DNA of 64,000 bases from Apostichopus japonicus (GCF_037975245.1 NC_092582.1:21104577-21168576); one strand, 5' to 3'. Positions 1 to 16,374 are shown, counted from the stretch's first letter. Notes: generated by a model not told the origin, from the letters alone. Numbers and translations are program-made.

Positions 1-125
1 CGAAAGTGCGATACCGATAAATCGAATGTGTGATACCGATAAATCGAATGTGCGGAACCGATCAATCGAGTGTGCGGTATCGATAAATCGAATGCGCGAT
101 ACCTATAAATCGAATGTGCGGTACT

Positions 126-126
<1 letters not shown>

Positions 127-158
<32 letters not shown>

Positions 159-160
159 GC
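127..160. other. Short non-satellite insert inside the 22-bp array
   Basis: After the monomer fragment gtactga the register breaks for about 33-35 bp (containing gagtcaagctcaacagg and tcttctttccgc). The satellite then resumes with caatcgaatgtgcag. The insert has no resemblance to the monomer and I saw no second copy in the window. It has no clear inverted ends or target duplication. It could be filler DNA from a repair event. Confidence 0.7.
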
Positions 161-571
161 CAATCGAATGTGCAGTACCGATAAATCGAAAGTGCGGTAC
201 CGATAAATCGAACGCGCGATAGACATTAATCGAACGTGCGATACCGATAAATAGAATGTGCGATACCGATAAATCGAACGTGCGGTACTGATAAATCGAA
301 GGTGCGATAACGATAAATCGAATGTGCGATACCGATCAATCGAAAGTGCGGTACCGATTAATCGAACGTGCGATACCGATAAATCGAACGTGCGATAGCG
401 GTTAATCGAATTTGCGATACCGATAAATTGATTGTGCGATACCGATCAATCGAATGTGCGATACCGATAAATCGAATTTACGATACCGATAAATTGAATG
501 TGCGGTATCGATAAATCGAATGTGCGGTATCGATAAATCGAATGTGCGATACCGATAAATCGAATGTGCGG

Positions 572-647
572 TATATATAAACCGAATGTGCGATACCGAT
601 AAATCGAATGTGCGATACCTATTAATCGAATGTGCGGTATATATAAA
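572..647 (+). promoter_or_regulatory. Paired TATA-like satellite monomers
   Basis: Two monomers 66 bp (three units) apart carry tatatataaa, at 572-581 and 638-647. This matches a strong TATA-box consensus. The same pair, or a single member, recurs near 1605/1668, 4747, 5570, 10458, 12435, 13200/13266, 15917, 25953/26020 and 35170/35236. Whether they promote satellite transcription is inference; no initiator or transcript is visible. Confidence 0.35.
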
Positions 648-3600
648 CCAAATGTGCGGTACAGATTAATCGAACGTGCGATACCGATTAATCGAACGTG
701 CGATACCGATAAATCGAAAGTGCGACCGATTAATCGAACGTGCGATAGCGATTAATAGAACGTGCGATACCAATAAATCGAAAGTGCGGTACCGATCAAT
801 CGAATGTGCGATACCGATAAATGGAATGTGCGATACCGATAAATGGAATGTGCGATACCGATAAATCGAATGCGCGGAACCGATAAATCGAAAGTGCGAT
901 ACCGATAAATCGAATGTGCGATACCGATAAATCGAAAGTGCGACCTATAAATCGAACGTGCGATAGCGATTAATAGAACGTGCCATACCAATAAATCGAA
1001 AGTGCGGTACCGATAAATCGAACGTGCGATACCGATAAATCGAATTTAAGATACCGATCAATCGAAACTGCAGTACCGATAAATCGAATTTACGATACCG
1101 ATCAATCGAATGTGCGGTACCGATTAATCGAACGAGCGATACCGATAAATCGAATGTGCGATACCGATAAATCGAATGTGCGGTACCGATAAATCGAAAG
1201 TGCGATATCGGTTAATCGAACGTGCGATAACGATAAATCGAATGTGCGATACCGATAAATCGAAAATACGATACCGATGAATAGAACGTGCAATAGCGAT
1301 TAATCGAATGCGCGATACCGATCAATCGAACGTGCGATACCGATTAATCGAATGTGCGATACCGATAAATCGAATGTGCGATACCGATAAATCGAAAATA
1401 CGATACCGATAAATCGAATGAGCGGTACCGATAAATCGAAAGTGAGACACCGATAAATCGAATGTGCCGTACAGATTAATCGAATGTGCGATACCGATAA
1501 ATCTAAAATACGATACCTATAAATCGAATGTGCGGTATCGATAAATCGAATGTGCGGTATCGATAAATCGAATGTGCGATACCGATAAATCGAATGTGCG
1601 GTATATATAAACCGAATGTGCGATACCGATAAATCGAATGTGCGATACCTATTAATCGAATGTGCGGTATATATAAACCAAATGTGCGGTACCGATTAAA
1701 CGAATGTGCGATACCGATAAATCGAACGTGCGATAGCGATTAATAGAACGTGCGATACCAATAAATCGAACGTGCGATACCGATCAATCGAATCTGCAGT
1801 ACCGATAAATAGAATTTACGATACCGATCAATCGAATGTGCGATACCGATCAATCGAATTTACGATACCGATCAATCGAATTTGCGATACCGATAAATGG
1901 AATGTGCGATACCGATAAATCGAATGTGCGATACCGATAAATCGATTGTGCGGTACTGATAAATCGAATGTGCGATACCGATAAATCGAATATGCGGTAC
2001 CGATAAATTGAAAGTGCGGTACCGATAAATCGAACGGGCGATACCTATTAGTCTAATTTACGATACCGATAAATCGAATATGCACTACCGATAAATCGAA
2101 AGTGCGGCACCGATAAATCGAACGCGCGATAGACATTAATTGAACGTGCGATACCGATAAATCGAATGTGCGATACCGAAAAATCGAATGTGCGGTACTC
2201 ATAAATCGAAAGTGCAGTACCGATAAATCGAAAGTGCGATACCCATAAATCGAAAGTACGATACCGATAAATCGATTGTGCGATACCGATAAATCGAATG
2301 TGCGATACCAATAAATCGAACGTGCTATAGCGATTAATTGAAAGTGCAGTACCGATAAATCGAATGTGCGGTAAAGATATCTCGAATGTTCGGTACAGAT
2401 CAAACGAATGTGCGGTGCCGATCAATTGAATGTGCGGTGCCGATAAAACGAATGTGCGGTGGCGATCAATCGAATGTTCAGAACCGGTAAATCGAATGTG
2501 CGGTGCCGGACAATCGAATGTTCGGTACCGATCGAACGTTCGGTACCGATCAATCGAATGTGCGGTACCGTTAAATCAAATGAGCGGTGCCGATCAATCG
2601 ATTTGCGGTACCGATCAATCGAATGTGCGGTACCGATCAATCGAATGTGTTGTACCGATAAATCGAATGTGCGATACCGATAAATCGAATATGCGGTACC
2701 GATAAATTGAAAGTGCGGTACCGATAAATCGAACGTGCGATACCGATAAATCGAATTTAAGATACCGATCAATCGAATCTGCAGTACCGATAAATCGAAT
2801 TTACGATACCGATCAATCGAATGTGCGATACCGATCGATCGAATTTACGATACCGATCAATCGAATGTGCGATACCGATAAATGGAATGTGCGATACCGA
2901 TAAATCGAATGTGCGATACCGATAAATCGAATGCGCGGAACCGATAAATCGAAAGTGCGATACCGATAAATCGAATGTGTGATACCGATAAATCGAATGT
3001 GCAGAACCGATAAATCGAAAAAGCGCTACCGATAAATCGAACGTGCGATACCGATAAATCGAAAATACAATAACGATGAATCGAATTGGCGGTACCAATA
3101 AATCGAATGTGCGATACCGATAAATCGAATTAACGATACCGATCAATCGAATGTGCGGTACCGATAAATAGAACGTGCGATAGCGGTTAATCGAACGTGC
3201 GATACCGATAAATCGAACGTGCGATACCGATAAATCGAAAATACGATACCGATAAATCGAATGTGCGGTACCGATAAACCGAATGTGCGACACCGATAAA
3301 TCGAATGTGCGATACCGATAAATCGAAAGTGCGGTACCGATAAATCGAACGTGCGGTACCGATCAATCGAATGTGCGATACCGATAAATCGAACGGGCGA
3401 TACCTATTAGTCGAATTTACGATACCGATAAATCGAATATGCACTACCGATAAATCGAAAGTGCGGCACCGATAAATCGAACGCGCGATAGACATTAATC
3501 GAACGTGCGATACCGATAAATCGAATGTGCGATACCGAAAAATCGAATGTGCGGTACTCATAAATCGAAAGTGCAGTACCGATAAATCGAAAGTGCGATA

Positions 3601-6600
3601 CCCATAAATCGAAAGTACGATACCGATAAATCGATTGTGCGATACCGATAAATCGAATGTGCGATACCAATAAATCGAACGTGCGATAGCGATTAGTTGA
3701 AAGTGCGATACCGATAAATCGAACGTGCAGTACCGATAAATCGAATGTGCGGTAAAGATATCTCGAATGTTCGGTACAGATCAAACGAATGTGCGGTGCC
3801 GATCAATTGAATGTGCGGTGTCGATAAAACGAATGTGCGGTGCCGATCAATCGAATGTTCAGAACCGATAAATCGAATGTGCGGTGCCGGACAATCGAAT
3901 GTTCGGTACCGATCGAACGTTCGGTACCGATCAATCGAATGTGCGGTACCGTTAAATCAAATGAGCGGTGCCGATCAATCGATTTGCGGTACCGATCAAT
4001 CGAATGTGCGGTACCGATCAATCGAATGTGTTGTACCGATAAATCGAATGTGCGGTAAAGATGCCTCGAATGTGCGGTACCGAAAAATCGAATGTGCGGT
4101 ACCCATAAATCGAAAGTGCGGTACCGAAAAATCGAACGTGCGATACCGATAAATCGAAAGTGCGATACCGATCAATCGATTGTGCGATACCGATAAATCG
4201 AATGTGCGGTACCAATAAATCGAACGTGCGATAGCGATTAATTGAAAGTGCGATACCGATAAATCGAAAGTGCGATACCGATAAATCGAACGTGCAGTAC
4301 CGATAAATCGAATGTGCGGTAAAGATATCTCGAATGTTCGGTACCGATCAAACGAATGTGCGGTGCCGATCAATTGAATGTGCGGTGCCGATAAAACGAA
4401 TGTGCGGTGCCGATCAATCGAATGTTCAGAACCGATAAATCGAATGTGCAGTGCCGGACAATCGAATGTTCTGTACCGATCGAACGTTCGGTACCGATAA
4501 TTCGAATGAACGGTACCGTTAAATCAAATGAGCGGTGCCGATCAATCGATTTGCGGTACCGATCAATCGAATGTGTTGTACCGATCAATCGAATTTGCGG
4601 TAAAGATGCCTCGAATGTGCGGTACCGAAAAATCGAATGTGCGGTACCCATAAATCGAAAGTGCGGTACCAAAAAATCGAACGTGCGATACCGATAAATC
4701 GAAAGTGCGATACCGATAAATCGAATGTGCGATACCTATTAATCGAATGTGCGGTATATATAAACCAAATGTGCGGTACCGATTAAACGAATGTGCGATA
4801 CCGATTAATCGAAAGTGCGACCGATTAATCGAACGTGCGATAGCGATTAATAGAACGTGCGATACCAATAAATCGAAAGTGCGGTACCGATAAATCGAAC
4901 GTGCGATACCGATAAATCGAATTTAAGATACCGATCAATCAAATCTGCAGTACCGATAAATCGAATTTACGATACCGATCAATCGAATGTGCGATACCGA
5001 TCAATCGAATTTACGACACCGATAAATCGAATGTGCGATACCGATAAATGGAATGTGCGATACCGATAAATCGAATGTGCGATACCGATAAATCAAATGC
5101 GCGGGACCGATAAATCGAAAGTGCGATACCGATAAATCGAATGTGTGATACCGATAAATCGAATGTGCAGAACCGATAAATCGAAAAAGCGCTACCGATA
5201 TATCGAACGTGCGATACCGATAAATCGAAAATACAATAACGATAAATCGAATTGGCGGTACCAATAAATCGAATGTGCGATACCGATAAATCGAATTTAC
5301 GATACCGATCAATCGAATGTGCGGTACCGATTAATCGAACGAGCGATACCGATAAATCGAATGTGCGATACCGATAAATCGAATGTGCGGTACCGATAAA
5401 TCGAATGTGCGACACCGATAAATCGAATGTGCGGTACAGATTAATCGAATGTGCGATACCGATAAATCTAAAATACGATACCTATAAATCGAATGTGCGG
5501 TATCGATAAATCGAATGTGCGGTATCGATAAATCGAATGTGCGATACCTATTAATCGAATGTGCGGTATATATAAACCAAATGTGCGGTACCGATTAAAC
5601 GAATGTGCGATACCGATTAATCGAATGTGCGATACCGATAAATCGAAAGTGCGACCGATAAATCGAACGTGCGATAGCGATTAATAGAACGTGCGATACC
5701 AATAAATCGAAAGTGCGGTACCGATAAATCGAAGGTGCGATACCGATAAATCGAATTTAAGATACCGATCAATCGAATCTGCATTACCGATAAATCGAAT
5801 TTACGATACGGATCAATCGAATGTGCGATACCGATCAATCGAATTTACGATACCGATCAATCGAATGTGCGATACCGATAAATGGAATGTGCGATACCGA
5901 TAAATCGAATGTGCGATACCGATAAATCGAATATGTGATACCGATAAATCGAATGTGCAGAACCGATAAATCGAAAAAGCGCTACCGACAAATCGAACGT
6001 GCGATACCGATAAATCGAAAATACAATAACGATAAATCGAATTGGCGGTACCAATAAATCGAATGTGCGATACCGATAAATCGAATTTACGATACCGATA
6101 AATCGAATGTGCGGTACCGATAAATCGAATGTGCGATAGCGGTTAATCGAACGTGCGATACCGATAAATCGAACTTGCGATACCGATATATCGAAAATAC
6201 GATACCGATCAATCGAATGTGCGATACCGATAAATGGAATGTGCGATACCGATAAATCGAATGTGCGATACCGATAAATCGAATGTGCAGAACCGATAAA
6301 TCGAAAAAGCGCTACCGATATATCGAACGTGCGATACCGATAAATCGAAAATACAATAACGATAAATCGAATTGGCCGATACCGATAAATCGAACGTGCG
6401 ATACCGATAAATCGAACTTGCGATACCGATAAATGGAAAATACGATACCGATAAATCGAATGTGCGGTACCGATAAACCGAATGTGCGACACCGATAAAT
6501 CGAATGTGCGGTACCGATAAATCGAAAGTACGATACCGATCAATCGAATGTGCGGTACCGATCAATCGAATGTGCGATACCGATAAATCGAATATGCGGT

Positions 6601-9600
6601 ACCGATAAATTGAAAGTGCGGTACCGATAAATCGAACGTGCGATACCGATAAATCGAATTTAAGATACCGATCAATCGAATCTGCAGTACCGATAAATCG
6701 AATTTACGATACCGATCAATCGAATGTGCGATACCGATCGATCGAATTTACGATACCGATCAATCGAATGTGCGATACCGATAAATGGAATGTGCGATAC
6801 CGATAAATCGAATGTGCGATACCGATAAATCGAATGTGTGATACCGATAAATCGAATGTGCAGAACCGATAAATCGAAAAAGCGCTACCGATAAATCGAA
6901 CGTGCGATACCGATAAATCGAAAATACAATAACGATAAATCGAATTGGCGGTACCAATAAATCGAATGTGCGATACCGATAAATCGAATTAACGATACCG
7001 ATCAATCGAATGTGCGGTACCGATAAATCGAACGTGCGATAGCGGTTAATCGAACGTGCGATACCGATAAATCGAACGTGCGATACCGATAAATCGAAAA
7101 TACGATACCGATAAATCGAATGTGCGGTACCGATAAACCGAATGTGCGACACCGATAAATCGAATGTGCGGTACCGATAAATCGAAAGTGCGGTACCGAT
7201 AAATCGAACGTACGGTACCGATCAATCGAATGTGCGATACCGATAAATCGAATATGCGGTACCGATAAATCGAATGTGCGGCACCGAAAAATTGAATGTG
7301 CGGTACCGATAAATCGAAAGTGCGGTACCGACAAATCGAAAGTGCGGTACTGATAAACGAACGTGCGATACCGATAAATCGAATATGCGGTACCGATAAA
7401 TTGAAAGTGCGGTACCGATAAATCGAACGGGCGATACCTATTAGTCGAATTTACGATACCGATCAATCGAATATGCACTACCGATAAATCGAAAGTGCGG
7501 CACCGATAAATCGAACGAGCGATAGACATTAATCGAACGTGCGATACCGATAAATCGAATGTGCGATACCGAAAAATCGAATGTGCGGTACTCATAAATC
7601 GAAAGTGCAGTACCGATAAATCGAAAGTGCGGCACCAATCAATCGAACGCGCGATAGACATTTATCGAACGTGCGATACCGATAAATCGAATGTGCGATA
7701 CCGAAAAATCGAATGTGCGGTACTCATAAATCGAAAGTGCGGTACCGAAAAATCGAACATGCGATACCCATAAATCGAAAGTACGATACCGATAAATCGA
7801 TTGTGCGATACCGATAAATCGAATGTGCGATACCAATAAATCGAACGTGCGATAGCGACTAATTGAAAGTGCAGTACCGATAAATCGAATGTGCGGTAAA
7901 GATATCTCGAATGTTCGGTACAGATCAAACGAATGTGCGGTGCCGATCAATTGAATGTGCGGTGCCGATAAAACGAATGTGCGGTGCCGATCAATCGAAT
8001 GTTCAGAACCGGTAAATCGAATGTGCGGTGCCGGACAATCGAATGTTCGGTACCGATCGAACGTTCGGTACCGATCAATCGAATGTGCGGTACCGTTAAA
8101 TCAAATGAGCGGTGCCGATCAATCGATTTGCGGTACCGATCAATCGAATGTGCGGTGCCGATCAATCGAATGTGTTGTACCGATAAATCGAATGTGCGAT
8201 ACCGATAAATCGAATATGCGGTACCGATAAATTGAAAGTGCGGTACCGATAAATCGAACGTGCGATACCGATAAATCGAATTTAAGATACCGATCAATCG
8301 AATCTGCAGTACCGATAAATCGAATTTACGATACCGATCAATCGAATGTGCGATACCGATCGATCGAATTTACGATACCGATCAATCGAATGTGCGATAC
8401 CGATAAATGGAATGTGCGATACCGATAAATCGAATGTGCGATACCGATAAATCGAATGCGCGGAACCGATAAATCGAAAGTGCGATACCGATAAATCGAA
8501 TGTGTGATACCGATAAATCGAATGTGCAGAACCGATAAATCGAAAAAGCGCTACCGATAAATCGAACGTGCGATACCGATAAATCGAAAATACAATAACG
8601 ATAAATCGAATTGGCGGTACCAATAAATCGAATGTGCGATACCGATAAATCGAATTAACGATACCGATCAATCGAATGTGCGGTACCGATAAATAGAACG
8701 TGCGATAGCGGTTAATCGAACGTGCGATACCGATAAATCGAACGTGCGATACCGATAAATCGAAAATACGATACCGATAAATCGAATGTGCGGTACCGAT
8801 AAACCGAATGTGCGACACCGATAAATCGAATGTGCGGTAAAGATATCTCGAATGTTCGGTACCGATCAAACGAATGTGCGGTGCCGATCAATTGAATGTG
8901 CGGTGCCGATAAAACGGTACCGATAAACCGAATGTGCGACACCGATAAATCGAATGTGCGGTAAAGATATCTCGAATGTTCGGTACCGATCAAACGAATG
9001 TGCGGTGCCGATCAATTGAATGTGCGGTGCCGATAAAACGAATGTGCGGTGGCGATCAATCGAATGTTCAGAACCGGTAAATCGAATGTGCGATACCTAT
9101 TAGTCGAATTTACGATACCGATCAATCGAATGTGCGATACCGATAAATGGAATGTGCGATACCGATAAATCGAATGTGCGATACCGATAAATCGAATGCG
9201 CGGAACCGATAAATCGAAAGTGCGATACCGATAAATCGAATGTGTGATACCGATAAATCGAATGTGCAGAACCGATAAATCGAAAAAGCGCTACCGACAA
9301 ATCGAACGTGCGATACCGATAAATCGAAAATACAATAACGATAAATCGAATTGGCGGTAGCAATAAATCGAATGTGCGATACCGATAAATCGAATTTACG
9401 ATACCGATAAATCGAATGTGCGGTACCGATAAATCGAATGTGCGATAGCGGTAAATCGAACGTGCGATACCGATAAATCGAACTTGCGATACCGATATAT
9501 CGAAAATACGATACCGATCAATCGAATGTGCGATACCGATAAATGGAATGTGCGATACCGATAAATCGAATGTGCGATACCGATAAATCGAATGTGCAGA

Positions 9601-12600
9601 ACCGATAAATCGAAAAAGCGCTACCGATATATCGAACGTGCGATACCGATAAGTCGAAAATACAATAACGATAAATCGAATTGGCCGATACCGATAAATC
9701 GAACGTGCGATACCGATCAATCGAACTTGCGATACCGATAAATGGAAAATACGATACCGATAAATCGAATGTGCGGTACCGATAAACCGAATGTGCGACA
9801 CCGATAAATCGAATGTGCGGTACCGATAAATCGAAAGTACGATACCGATCAATCGAATGTGCGGTACCGATCAATCGAATGTGCGATACCGATAAATCGA
9901 ATATGCGGTACCGATAAATTGAAAGTGCGGTACCGATAAATCGAACGTGCGATACCGATAAATCGAATTTAAGATACCGATCAATCGAATCTGCAGTACC
10001 GATAAATCGAATTTACGATACCGATCAATCGAATGTGCGATACCGATCGATCGAATTTACGATACCGATCAATCGAATGTGCGATACCGATAAATGGAAT
10101 GTGCGATACCGATAAATCGAATGTGCGATACCGATAAATCGAATGTGTGATACCGATAAATCGAATGTGCAGAACCGATAAATCGAATGTGCGGTACATA
10201 TTAATCGAATGTGCGATACCGATAAATCTAAAATACGATACCCATAAATCGAATGTGCGGTATCGATAAATCGAATGTGCGGTACCGATAAATCGAATGT
10301 GCGACACCGATAAATCGAATGTGCGGTACATATTAATCGAATGTGCGATACCGATAAATCTAAAATACGATACCTATAAATCGAATGTGCGGTATCGATA
10401 AATCGAATGTGCGGTATCGATAAATCGAATGTGCGATACCTATTAATCGAATGTGCGGTATATATAAACCAAATGTGCGGTACCGATTAAACGAATGTGC
10501 GATACCGATTAATCGAATGTGCGATACCGATAAATCGAAAGTGCGACCGATAAATCGAACGTGCGATAGCGATTAATAGAACGTGCGATACCAATAAATC
10601 GAAAGTGCGGTACCGATAAATCGAACGTGCGATACCGATAAATCGAATTTAAGATACCGATCAATCGAATCTGCAGTACCGATAAATCGAATTTACGATA
10701 CCGATCAATCGAATGTGCGATACCGATCAATCGAATTTACGATACCGATCAATCGAATGTGCGATACCGATAAATGGAATGTGCGATACCGATAAATCGA
10801 ATGTGCGATACCGATAAATCGAATGCGCGGAACCGATAAATCGAAAGTGCGATACCGATAAATCGAATGTGTGATACCGATAAATCGAATGTGCAGAACC
10901 GATAAATCGAAAAAGCGCTACCGATAAATCGAACGTGCGATACCGACAAATCGAAAATACAATAACGATAAATCGAATTGGCGGTACCAATAAATCGAAT
11001 GTGCGATACCGATAAATCGAATTTACGATACCGATCAATCGAATGTGCGGTACCGATAAATCGAATGTGCGATAGCGGTTAATCGAACGTGCGATACCGA
11101 TAAATCGAACTTGCGATACCGATATATCGAAAATACGATACCGTTAAATCGAATGTGCGGTACCGTTAAACCGAATGTGCGACACCGATAAATCGAATGT
11201 GCGGTACCGATAAATCGAAAGTGCGGTACCGATAAATCGAACGTGCCGTACCGATCAATCGAATGTGCGATACCGATAAATCGAACATGCGGTACCGATA
11301 AATCGAATGTGCGACACCGATTAATCGAATGTGCGGTACCGATAAATCGAAAGTGCGGTACCGACAAATCGAAAGTGCGGTACCGATAAATCGAACGTGC
11401 GATACCGATAAATCGAAAGTGCGATACCGATAAATCGAACGCGCGATAGACATTAATCGAATGTGCGATACCGATAAATCGAATGTTCGATACCGAAAAA
11501 TCGAATGTGCGGTACTCATGAATCGAAAGTGCGGTACCGAAAAATCGAACGTGCGATACCGATAAATCGAAAGTACGATACCGATAAATCGATTGTGCGA
11601 TACCGGTAAATCGAATGTGCGGTACCAATAAATCGAACGTGCGATACCGATAAATCGAAAGTACGATACCGATAAATCGATTGTGCGATACCGGTAAATC
11701 GAACGTGCAGTACCGATAAATCGAATGTGCGGTAAAGATATCTCGAATGTTCGGTACCGATCAAACGAATGTGCGGTGCCGATCAATTGAATGTGCGGTG
11801 CCGATAAAACGAATGTGCGGTGCCGATCAATCGAATGTTCAGAACCGATAACTCGAATGTGCGGTGCCGGACAATCGAATGTTCGGTACCGATCGAACGT
11901 TCGGTACCGATAATTCGAATGTGCGGTACCGTTAAATCAAATGAGCGGTGCCGATCAATCGTTTTGCGGTACCGATCAATCGAATGTGCGGTACCGATCA
12001 ATCGAATGTGTTGTACCGATAAATCGAATGTGCGGTAAAGATGCCTCGAATGTGCGGTTCCGATTAATCGAATGTGCGGTACCGATCAATCGAAAGTATG
12101 GTGCCGATCAAAAGGAAAATATACGGTACCGATAAATCGATGTGCGATACCGATCAATCGAAAGTGCGGTGCCGATCAATCGAATGTGCGGTACCGATAA
12201 ATCGAATGTGTGGTACCGTTAAATCATTTGTGCGGTGCCGATCAATCGAATGTGTTGTACCGATAATTCGAATGTGCGGTGAAGATGCCTCGAATGTGCG
12301 GTACCGAAAAATCGAATGTGCGGTACCCATAAATCGAAAGTGCATTACCGAAAAATCGAACGTGCGATACCGATAAATCGAAAGTGCGATACCGATAAAT
12401 CGAATGTGCGATACCTATTAATCGAATGTGCGGTATATATAAACCAAATGTGCGGTACCGATTAAACGAATGTGCGATACCGATTAATCGAATGTGCGAT
12501 ACCGATAAATCGAAAGTGCGACCGATAAATCGAACGTGCGATAGCGATTAATAGAACGTGCGATACCAATAAATCGAAAGTGCGGTACCGATAAATCGAA

Positions 12601-15600
12601 CGTGCGATACCGATAAATCGAATTTAAGATACCGATCAATCGAATCTGCAGTACCGATAAATCGAATTTACGATACCGATCAATCGAATGTGCGATACCG
12701 ATCAATCGAATTTACGATACCGATCAATCGAATGCGTGGAACCGATAAATCGAAAGTGCGATACCGATAAATCGAATGTGTGATACCGATAAATCAAATG
12801 TGCAGAACCGATAAATCGAAAAAGCGCTACCGATAAATCGAACGTGCGATACCGATAAATCGAAAATACAATAACGATAAATCGAATTGGCGGTACCAAT
12901 AAATCGAATGTGCGATACCGATAAATCGAATTTACGATACCGATCAATCGAATGTGCGGTACCGATTAATCGAACGAGCGATACCGATAAATCGAATGTG
13001 CGATACCGATAAATCGAAGGTGCGGTACCGATAAATCGAAAGTGCGATATCGGTTAATCGAACGTGCGATAACGATAAATCGAATGTGCGATACCGATAA
13101 ATCTAAAATACGATACCTATAAATCGAATGTGCGGTATCGATAAATCGAATGTGCGGTACCCATAAATCGAATGTGCGATACCGATAAATCGAATGTGCG
13201 GTATATATAAACCGAATGTGCGATACCGATAAATCGAATGTGCGATACCTATTAATCGAATGTGCGGTATATATAAACCAAATGTGCGGTACCGATTAAA
13301 CGAATGTGCGATACCGATTAATCGAATGTGCGATACCGATAAATAGAAAGTGCGACCGATAAATCGAACGTGCGATAGCGATTAATAGAACGTGCGATAC
13401 CAATAAATCGAAAGTGCGGTACCGATAAATCGAATGTGCGATACCGATAAATCGAATTTAAGATACCGATCAATCGAATCTGCATTACCGATAAATCGAA
13501 TTTACGATACCAATAAATCGAATGTGCGATACCGATAAATCGAATTTACGATACCGATCAATCGAATTTACGGTACCGATAAATCGAATGTGCGATAGCG
13601 GTTAATCGAATGCGCGGAACCGATAAATCGAAAGTGCGATACCGATAAATCGAATGTGTGATACCGATAAATCGAATGTGCAGAACCGATAAATCGGAAA
13701 AGCGCTACCGATAAATCGAACGTGCGATACCGATAAATCGAAAATACAATAACGATAAATCGAATTGGCGGTACCAATAAATCGAATGTGCGATACCGAT
13801 AAATCGAATTTACGATACCGATCAATCGAATGTGCGGTACCGATAAATCGAATGTGCGATAGCGCTTAATCGAACGTGCGATACCGATAAATCGAACTTG
13901 CGATACCGATATATCGAAAATACGATACCGATAAATCGAATGTGCGGTACCGTTAAACCGAATGTGCGACACCGATAATTCGAATGTGCGGTACCGATAA
14001 ATCGAAAGTGCGGTACCGATAAATCGAACGTGCCGTACCGATCAATCGAATGTGCGATACCGATAAATCGAACATGCGGTACCGATAAATCGAATGTGCG
14101 ACACCGATTAATCGAATGTGCGGTACCGATAAATCGAAAGTGCGATACCGACAAATCGAAAGTGCGGTACCGATAAACGAACGTGCGATACCGATAAATC
14201 GAATTTACGATACCGATCAATCGAATGTGCGGTACCGATCAATCGAATGTGCGATACCGATAATTCGAATATGCGGTACCGATAAATTGAAAGTGCGGTA
14301 CCGATAAATCGAACGTGCGATACCGATAAATCGAAAGTGCGATACCGATAAATCGAACGCGCGATAGACATTAATCGAATGTGCGATACCGATAAATCGA
14401 ATCTTCGATACCGAAAAATCGAATGTGCGGTACTCATGAATCGAAAGTGCGGTACCGAAAAATCGAACGTGCGATACCGATAAATCGAAAGTACGATACC
14501 GATAAATCGATTGTGCGATACCGGTAAATCGAATGTGCGGTACCAATAAATCGAACGTGCGATACCGATAAATCGAAAGTACGATACCGATAAATCGATT
14601 GTGCGATACCGGTAAATCGAACGTGCAGTACCGATAAATCGAATGTGCGGTAAAGATATCTCGAATGTTCGGTACCGATCAAACGAATGTGCGGTGCCGA
14701 TCAATTGAATGTGCGGTGCCGATAAAACGAATGTGCGGTGCCGATCAATCGAATGTTCAGAACCGATAAATCGAATGTGCGGTGCCGGACAATCGAATGT
14801 TCGGTACCGATCGAACGTTCGGTACCGATAATTCGAATGTGCGGTACCGTTAAATCAAATGAGCGGTGCCGATCAATCGATTTGCGGTACCGATCAATCG
14901 AATGTGCGGTGCCGATCAATCGAATGTGTTGTACCGATAAATCGAATGTGCGGTAAAGATGCCTCGAATGTGCGGTACCGAAAAATCGAATGTGCGGTAC
15001 CCATAAATCGAAAGTGCGGTACCGAAAAATCGAACGTGCGATACCGATAAATCGAAAGTGCGATACCGATAAATCGATTGTGCGATACCGATAAATCGAA
15101 TGTGCGGTACCAATAAATCGAACGTGCGATAGCGATTAATTGAAAGTGCGATACCGATAAATCGAAAGTGCGACCGATAAATCGAACGTGCAGTACCGAA
15201 AAATCGAATGTGCGGTAAAGATATCTCGAATGTTCGGTACCGATCAAACGAATGTGCGGTGCCGATTAATTGAATGTGCGGTGCCGATAAAACGAATGTG
15301 CGGTGCCGATCAATCGAATGTTCAGAACCGATAAATCGAATGTGCGGTGCCGGACAATCGAATGTTCGGTACCGATCGAACGTTCGGTACCGATAATTCG
15401 AATGTGCGGTACCGTTAAATCAAATGAGCGGTGCCGATCAATCGTTTTGCGGTACCGATCAATCGAATGTGCGGTACCGATCAATCGAATGTGTTGTACC
15501 GATAAATCGAATGTGCGGTAAAGATGCCTCGAATGTGCGGTTCCGATTAATCGAATGTGCGGTACCGATCAATCGAAAGTATGGTGCCGATCAAAAGGAA

Positions 15601-16370
15601 AATATACGGTACCGATAAATCGATGTGCGATACCGATCAATCGAAAGTGCGGTGCCGATCAATCGAATGTGCGGTACCGATAAATCGAATGTGTGGTACC
15701 GTTAAATCATTTGTGCGGTGCCGATCAATCGAAAGTGTTGTACCGATAAATCGAATGTGCGGTAAAGATGCCTCGAATGTGCGGTACCGAAAAATCGAAT
15801 GTGCGGTACCCATAAATCGAAAGTGCATTACCGAAAAATCGAACGTGCGATACCGATAAATCGAAAGTGCGATACCGATAAATCGAATGTGCGATACCTA
15901 TTAATCGAATGTGCGGTATATATAAACCAAATATGCGGTACCGATTAAACGAATGTGCGATACCGATTAATCGAATGTGCGATACCGATAAATAGAAAGT
16001 GCGACCGATAAATCGAACGTGCGATAGCGATTAATAGAACGTGCGATACCAATAAATCGAAAGTGCGGTACCGATAAATCGAACGTGCGATACCGATAAA
16101 TCGAATTTAAGATACCGATCAATCGAATCTGCATTACCGATAAATCGAATTTACGATACCAATAAATCGAATGTGCGATACCGATAAATCGAATTTACGA
16201 TACCGATCAATCGAATTTACGGTACCGATAAATCGAATGTGCGATAGCGGTTAATCGAATGCGCGGAACCGATAAATCGAAAGTGCGATACCGATAAATC
16301 GAATGTGTGATACCGATAAATCGAATGTGCAGAACCGATAAATCGAAAAAGCGCTACCGATAAATCGAAC

Positions 16371-16374
16371 GTGC
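16371..16374. other. Target-site duplication, left copy (gtgc)
   Basis: The four bases gtgc precede the 5' LTR, and gtgc at 25629-25632 follows the 3' LTR. A 4-bp duplication fits Ty3/gypsy integration. Because the target is a tandem repeat containing gtgc in every monomer, the match alone is weak evidence. Confidence 0.6.

Larger units (their letters stand above)
1..16374. repeat. 22-bp satellite array, left part
   Basis: Head-to-tail 22-bp monomers run from the window edge to the retrotransposon. The commonest monomer reads cgataaatcgaa then tgtgcgatac. Frequent variants change gcgatac to gcggtac (which creates the palindrome cggtaccg), gataaat to gatcaat or gattaat, and aatgtg to aaagtg or aacgtg. 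All monomers have the same orientation. Blocks of variants recur at multi-kilobase spacing: 2422-3293 reappears at 7947-8818, and 11783-12040 reappears at 14701-14958. This is higher-order structure rather than simple tandem drift. Each monomer carries about three to four CpGs. Open frames on both strands are by-products of the period and are not annotated as genes. Confidence 0.97.
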
